Assembly (NCBI RefSeq): GCF_009389715.1
Contig: NC_052399.1
Span: 20,639,045-20,703,044 of the forward strand
From: Phoenix dactylifera
Taxonomy: Eukaryota; Streptophyta; Magnoliopsida; Arecales; Arecaceae
Length of the DNA: 64,000 bases
Direction: 5' to 3'
Every line of letters starts with the position of its first letter. The first letter of the stretch is position 1. Made by a program: the position numbers and the translations under genes. Below are positions 60,214 through 64,000 of this stretch, piece by piece. The notes beneath the pieces are model-generated. The model was not told where the DNA came from. It saw only the letters and a program-made list of their open reading frames with translations, and ran no database searches.

Positions 60214-62923
60214 CTAGAAACACCTGTTTAAGTTCTCTTGCCCAATTGCTGCTTCAAAGATCCTCTCAAACGACTTCTTCAAGCTCGAGATCAGAAGCTC
60301 CGAATCTATGAAGCCTTTCTCCACTCCCATAGCCACCTTCAACTTGCCCATGTAGCTAATGACCGTTATTGTAAGGCTCTACAAGCAAGTTCATTAATTA
60401 GTTCCAATCACTAGCCATGAGAACCAAGAAGCTGATGCAAGATGATTCATGAACATGAGATTGAAGTCTTGTGATTATTAATTACCTGCGGGACTCCGAC
60501 TACCATAAAATGGAAGCTCCTAACTGGATGTCCAGCAATGATCGTCTGCTCGATTGGTCCGACCAAGTTTGAGACCGTCATGCTTGATTTCCTTAGCGTT
60601 GTGTGTATGTACAAGGCAGCAGCCTGACGAAGGCAAAAGAGATGCTGCATTAGTTGGTGCAACCAAATACCAACAGAAAGCAATGTCAATATCATGATTA
60701 GCTTCCATCTACTAGTTCATTGTTTCTCATATTCGAAGAGTGCCATCTGGTTGTAGCACCATATATATCGGCCGATGTCTTGTGCTTCAGGGGCAAAGCT
60801 GATGGTTGACATAGCCCATCGATCGAGATCGACTTGATGCTCTATTTTGCTGTTGAGCAACAAAGACTCGCTTTCACTATGAGGTCAAGTGTAGTACATA
60901 GTGAACTTGAGATATATACTTGCTCATGCTCTATACATGGATTTGGTGAAATTAGTTGATGGTTACTCTAGTGGATGTTGTAACTTTAGTCAATCTTCGA
61001 GTTAGATGGACTAGGTTTGCCAACTGTGCTGCAGATCGAGTTGGCTACTTCTGTGGTTTTTTAACCAAAGAGTAAATTTTTAAGTTTGTTCAGAGGGTCA
61101 AAATTTTTACATTTGTAATCTTTACATGGTGAAAAGTGGTGAAGCATCTCTAAGGGCATGATCTCTAAGTTACCTAGCCACCACTAAGTTGTTGTTAACT
61201 GATAAATTTGGGCACATAATGATGATAAGGGTTGCATGCGAATTGTATACAGAAATGTTGTTAATTTAATAAAAATAGTTGTAGTGCATCTTGATGTGCT
61301 ATTGGGGAAAAACTGAAGCAATTTACAGTAAAATTACATAAATGTGTAATAAGATTAGTCGATACATTAGTAAATTGAGAAAGACACCTCATCTTCATCT
61401 GAAAGGAGCATTGATGAGTAAAAGAAAGCGGACACACTTGTAAAGAAATCAAAGTTCAGCATAATTAGCAAATTGAATATCTAAATCTCTGTCATGCATG
61501 CATTTGATCACACAATGGTGATGATGGTTATACATGCAAAAACGCACACTAGGTTTTTTGTCCATTATCTGTTGCTATTTCCATAGAAAACTGGCTCCAA
61601 CAAAGAGCTGTTATATTTGATGTTACTTTCTTCCTTCATTGAAGTTAGAACAAAAATTATACGAAAAATGTTTATCAATTCAATAAAAATAATTAATGAG
61701 CTATGGGAGAAAAACCAAAGCAATTTGCAGTAAAATTACACAACACATGTACAAGGATTATCCAATATGTTAATAGATTGAGAAAGAAAAGGGCATTAAT
61801 GAGCAAGACAAAATAATTTACATCCGATCTCTTAAACAAAAAAAAAAATTGTATTTTTTTCAAAAAGCTAAAATCTTTTTTGTATTGAAAAGATGAAATC
61901 TTTTTTTTTGTATCTGACCGAGCCTAGCTCTCACAATATCAGGGTTTTTTAATAACAGAGGATGAATATAATAGATACCCATGATATTGAGCTTCCTCTC
62001 CTCTTCTTCAATGAAATGCGCCCTCCGAACAAAAATTTGGTAGTATCTCTATGTTTTATATGATCATAGTCAATTAGGATACTTCAAGTAGCCCAACATT
62101 GACTTGCACCCGAAACATCCAACCACTTGTTTGATGACAATATCAAAAGAGTATAAGATGAATGATTCAAAAAAGATGGTTTATTTTGACATCGCAAACG
62201 ATCCAAAAATGTGCCGAGTTACTGCATTGAAGGAGCAAACATTAACAATGCCTCTTATAGATCAAGGTAAGCTGTCATGTATGATGCATTGCTAGTTTGC
62301 TTCTTACTTGCCAACTATTAGCTACAACATGAACCAAAATAGATTTGTTTTAGATTAACTAATTCTTAAAAAAAAAAAAACTTCACAGGTCCAACCTATT
62401 GTGCTTGCTACATGTCTGACTGCTAGTTTTGACACCAACAAAACTCTTTTTTGCACTTGTATTGGATCAATTTATGGAACAATTTTTTTTTATCACATTG
62501 ACAAGTATTTTTACCACATTGATGGATCAATTTATGGAAGAATTTTGTAATGTCAAGTCATACCTCTGGGCCTTTGAGTTTTCTCAGCATCTCAAGCAAT
62601 CTGCCGGTGAGATAGACAGCAAACGAGCTTCGTTTTGCCTTGATGATCTTCCTTGCTTTCCGGATAAAGTAGAGGGGGTCGGCCTTCTCGGCGTTCTTAC
62701 TCGTTGGAATGGAGACATGGAGGAAACCAAACTGGTTCCCCCATGGGGACTTGGCATTGGTTTTTGTCATCTTTTCTACGGTCTCGTAGCTGGAAACGAT
62801 TCGAGTGTTCAGCAACACCATGGCCGTCACTCGGGCAGCTCTCCTGCGTTGACCCTCACCCACCCTTTGCATGTACAGCTGGGTCCCATAAAATATTATT
62901 CCACTGATCACATCATTCACAGT
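60214..62923 (-). CDS. WSD1-like wax ester synthase/diacylglycerol acyltransferase, 3' part
   Basis: Bifunctional O-acyltransferase of the WSD1 family; in plants it makes cuticular wax esters from fatty alcohols and acyl-CoA at the ER. Three exons on the minus strand, all phase 0: 62923-62564 (120 codons), 60623-60486 (46 codons) and 60378-60214 (54 codons plus TAG). The first reads TVNDVISGIIFYGTQLY, LLNTRIV, KSPWGNQFGFLHVS and AEKADPL, then KAKRSSFAVYLTGRLLEMLR. The second has SNLVGPIE and HPVRSFHFMVVGVPQ. The third has VISYMGKLKVAMGVEKGFID and LKKSFERIFEAAIG. These cover the C-terminal DUF1298 half. The catalytic HHxxxDG motif and N-terminal exons lie right of the window. The first intron is about 1.94 kb and carries internal repeats. 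No breaks seen in these exons. Confidence 0.9.
61210..61810. repeat. Diverged direct repeat in WSD1-like intron
   Basis: Two copies, about 61210-61440 and 61507-61810. Shared in order: 'cacataatgatgat..gg.t..catgc', 'aataaaaataattg', 'gggaaaaac..aagcaattt.cagtaaaattacat' and 'ttga gaaagaca...gcattgatgag'. The second copy has extra sequence in its first third. Confidence 0.6.
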
Positions 62924-64000
62924 CTGCTAAAAATCCATAGGAAAACCGTATATTAGATATCAAGCTAACGAATGCAGAAGAGAATATGTTATAACAAGCT
63001 TGATATTAATAATAACAAAGTTCAAGCTGCCTTTGCACATTTATTTTTCTTAAAATTTTAATTTTTTATGCATACAAAATTAAGCTAATTGCATGTTACA
63101 ATTTGTAATTTTCACACCTTGTGATACTTCAACTCCACCCAAACTGTTGAGTAAACAATAATAGACAGAAGGTGACAATATTTAGATATTGGACTGGTTG
63201 GGCTTTTCAGCTTGGTTTAGATTTGCTTTATATAGGGATTGGACTGAGGTTCTTGATGTTGCTTCTTGTTGGGTGGTTTTGATACTCCTATCTTTCATTT
63301 TATTTTATTTTTTATCTTTTAGTTTTATCTCTGTATTTGTTTTATCTTTGAAAGCATGGTATTATTTTTCACCATTTTAATTGCTCCAAAAAAAAAAGAC
63401 AATATAGATGGACAAACAAAACAAAAATGCATATAAAGAGATAGATTCTACTCCTCCAATGGAAGAGGCTAACTACTCTCAAGTTCAAAATCAAGAATAT
63501 AGTATTTAAATTAACGATCAACGCCATTGAATATGATCTATACCATCAAAAAATTTTATAAACTAAAACTCATATACGTTGATGATTTCTAACGTTGGAT
63601 CAGGAGGGTACAAATTGAACAATTAAATTGATACCAGACCAAATTTTGCCATAATCTGAGCATTAAAAAATATCCAGTTTCAATTTATATATGTTTTAAT
63701 ATGTAGATCATAACCAATAAAACGAATTCTGAACTTAAATGCTTTATCATATATACATATTAGTACACTAGGATAATAAAATTGCCCATATTTATGTCCA
63801 TGTATGTATAGGTTAGAGATCCTTAAAATATTTGATATTTGAGTTTTATGTATTTTTAATAGTAAAAATAATGATCAAAATAGCAAAAAATAGATACTAT
63901 ATATCTTCTCTTGTGATAAGCCACCTTGAAAGCCTATATCACATTATTTTTATTATTGTTGTTGTTATTATAACTATTTTTATTATTGCTATTTTTGGAA
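62924..64000 (-). other. Upstream intron or flank of the WSD1-like gene
   Basis: The acceptor TTAGCAG at 62930-62924 precedes the first visible WSD1 exon. The rest, AT-rich and without an exon I can recognise, is probably the preceding intron. It ends with TTATTA-rich simple sequence near 63945-63990. Confidence 0.5.

Noticed and set aside
62104-62295. 63-codon open frame on + in the WSD1-like intron
   Set aside because: No recognisable family, antisense to a well-supported intron, AT-rich.

Overview
The window is nuclear DNA of a flowering plant. Short exons with GT-AG introns, AT-rich intergenic DNA, CT/GA microsatellites, LINE, hAT, CACTA and LTR remnants, and plant-only gene families (MADS-box, HSF class C, RALF, STIG1, PDF1, WSD1) all point that way. 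The AGAMOUS-type tail and the spacing look monocot, and I suspect a palm, but that is inference. There is no CRISPR array, rRNA gene, organelle block or prokaryotic operon. I found no new multi-gene 'system'; the interest lies in individual genes, one decayed gene and dated transposon scars.

Left part (1-17.6 kb): the last five coding exons of an AGAMOUS-lineage MADS-box gene on + (1323-2291), with a solo LTR in the intron before them; a dispersed repeat (about 4.9-5.3 kb); a class C heat shock factor on - (8348-9517) with a 37-C run just past its stop; and a trifunctional UDP-rhamnose synthase (RHM) on - (13235-15409) with at least one 5' leader intron.

Middle (17.6-38 kb): a hAT-type MITE with target-site duplication, two related fragments and a small conserved gene fragment; a membrane-anchored alpha/beta hydrolase on + (23302-24330); a large intergenic stretch; a PROTODERMAL FACTOR 1 gene on - (29188-31297) with an L1 box upstream; a broken early-nodulin-like phytocyanin on + (34956-35397); and a RALF peptide precursor on + (36552-36938).

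Right part (38-64 kb): a heavily decayed copy of a plant DnaJ-type cysteine-rich (zinc-finger) protein gene on - with at least five recognisable exons between 48.15 and 42.5 kb; MITEs and three LINE RNase H tails; a STIG1-like gene on + (55522-55986) with a tandem pseudogene cut by a CACTA transposon end; and the last three exons of a WSD1-like wax ester synthase on - (60214-62923), whose 5' part lies beyond the right edge.

Several genes share a flower, epidermis or cell-surface theme (AG, PDF1, RHM, WSD1, RALF, STIG1). Nothing in the sequence shows that they are co-regulated; ordinary plant gene order explains the arrangement.
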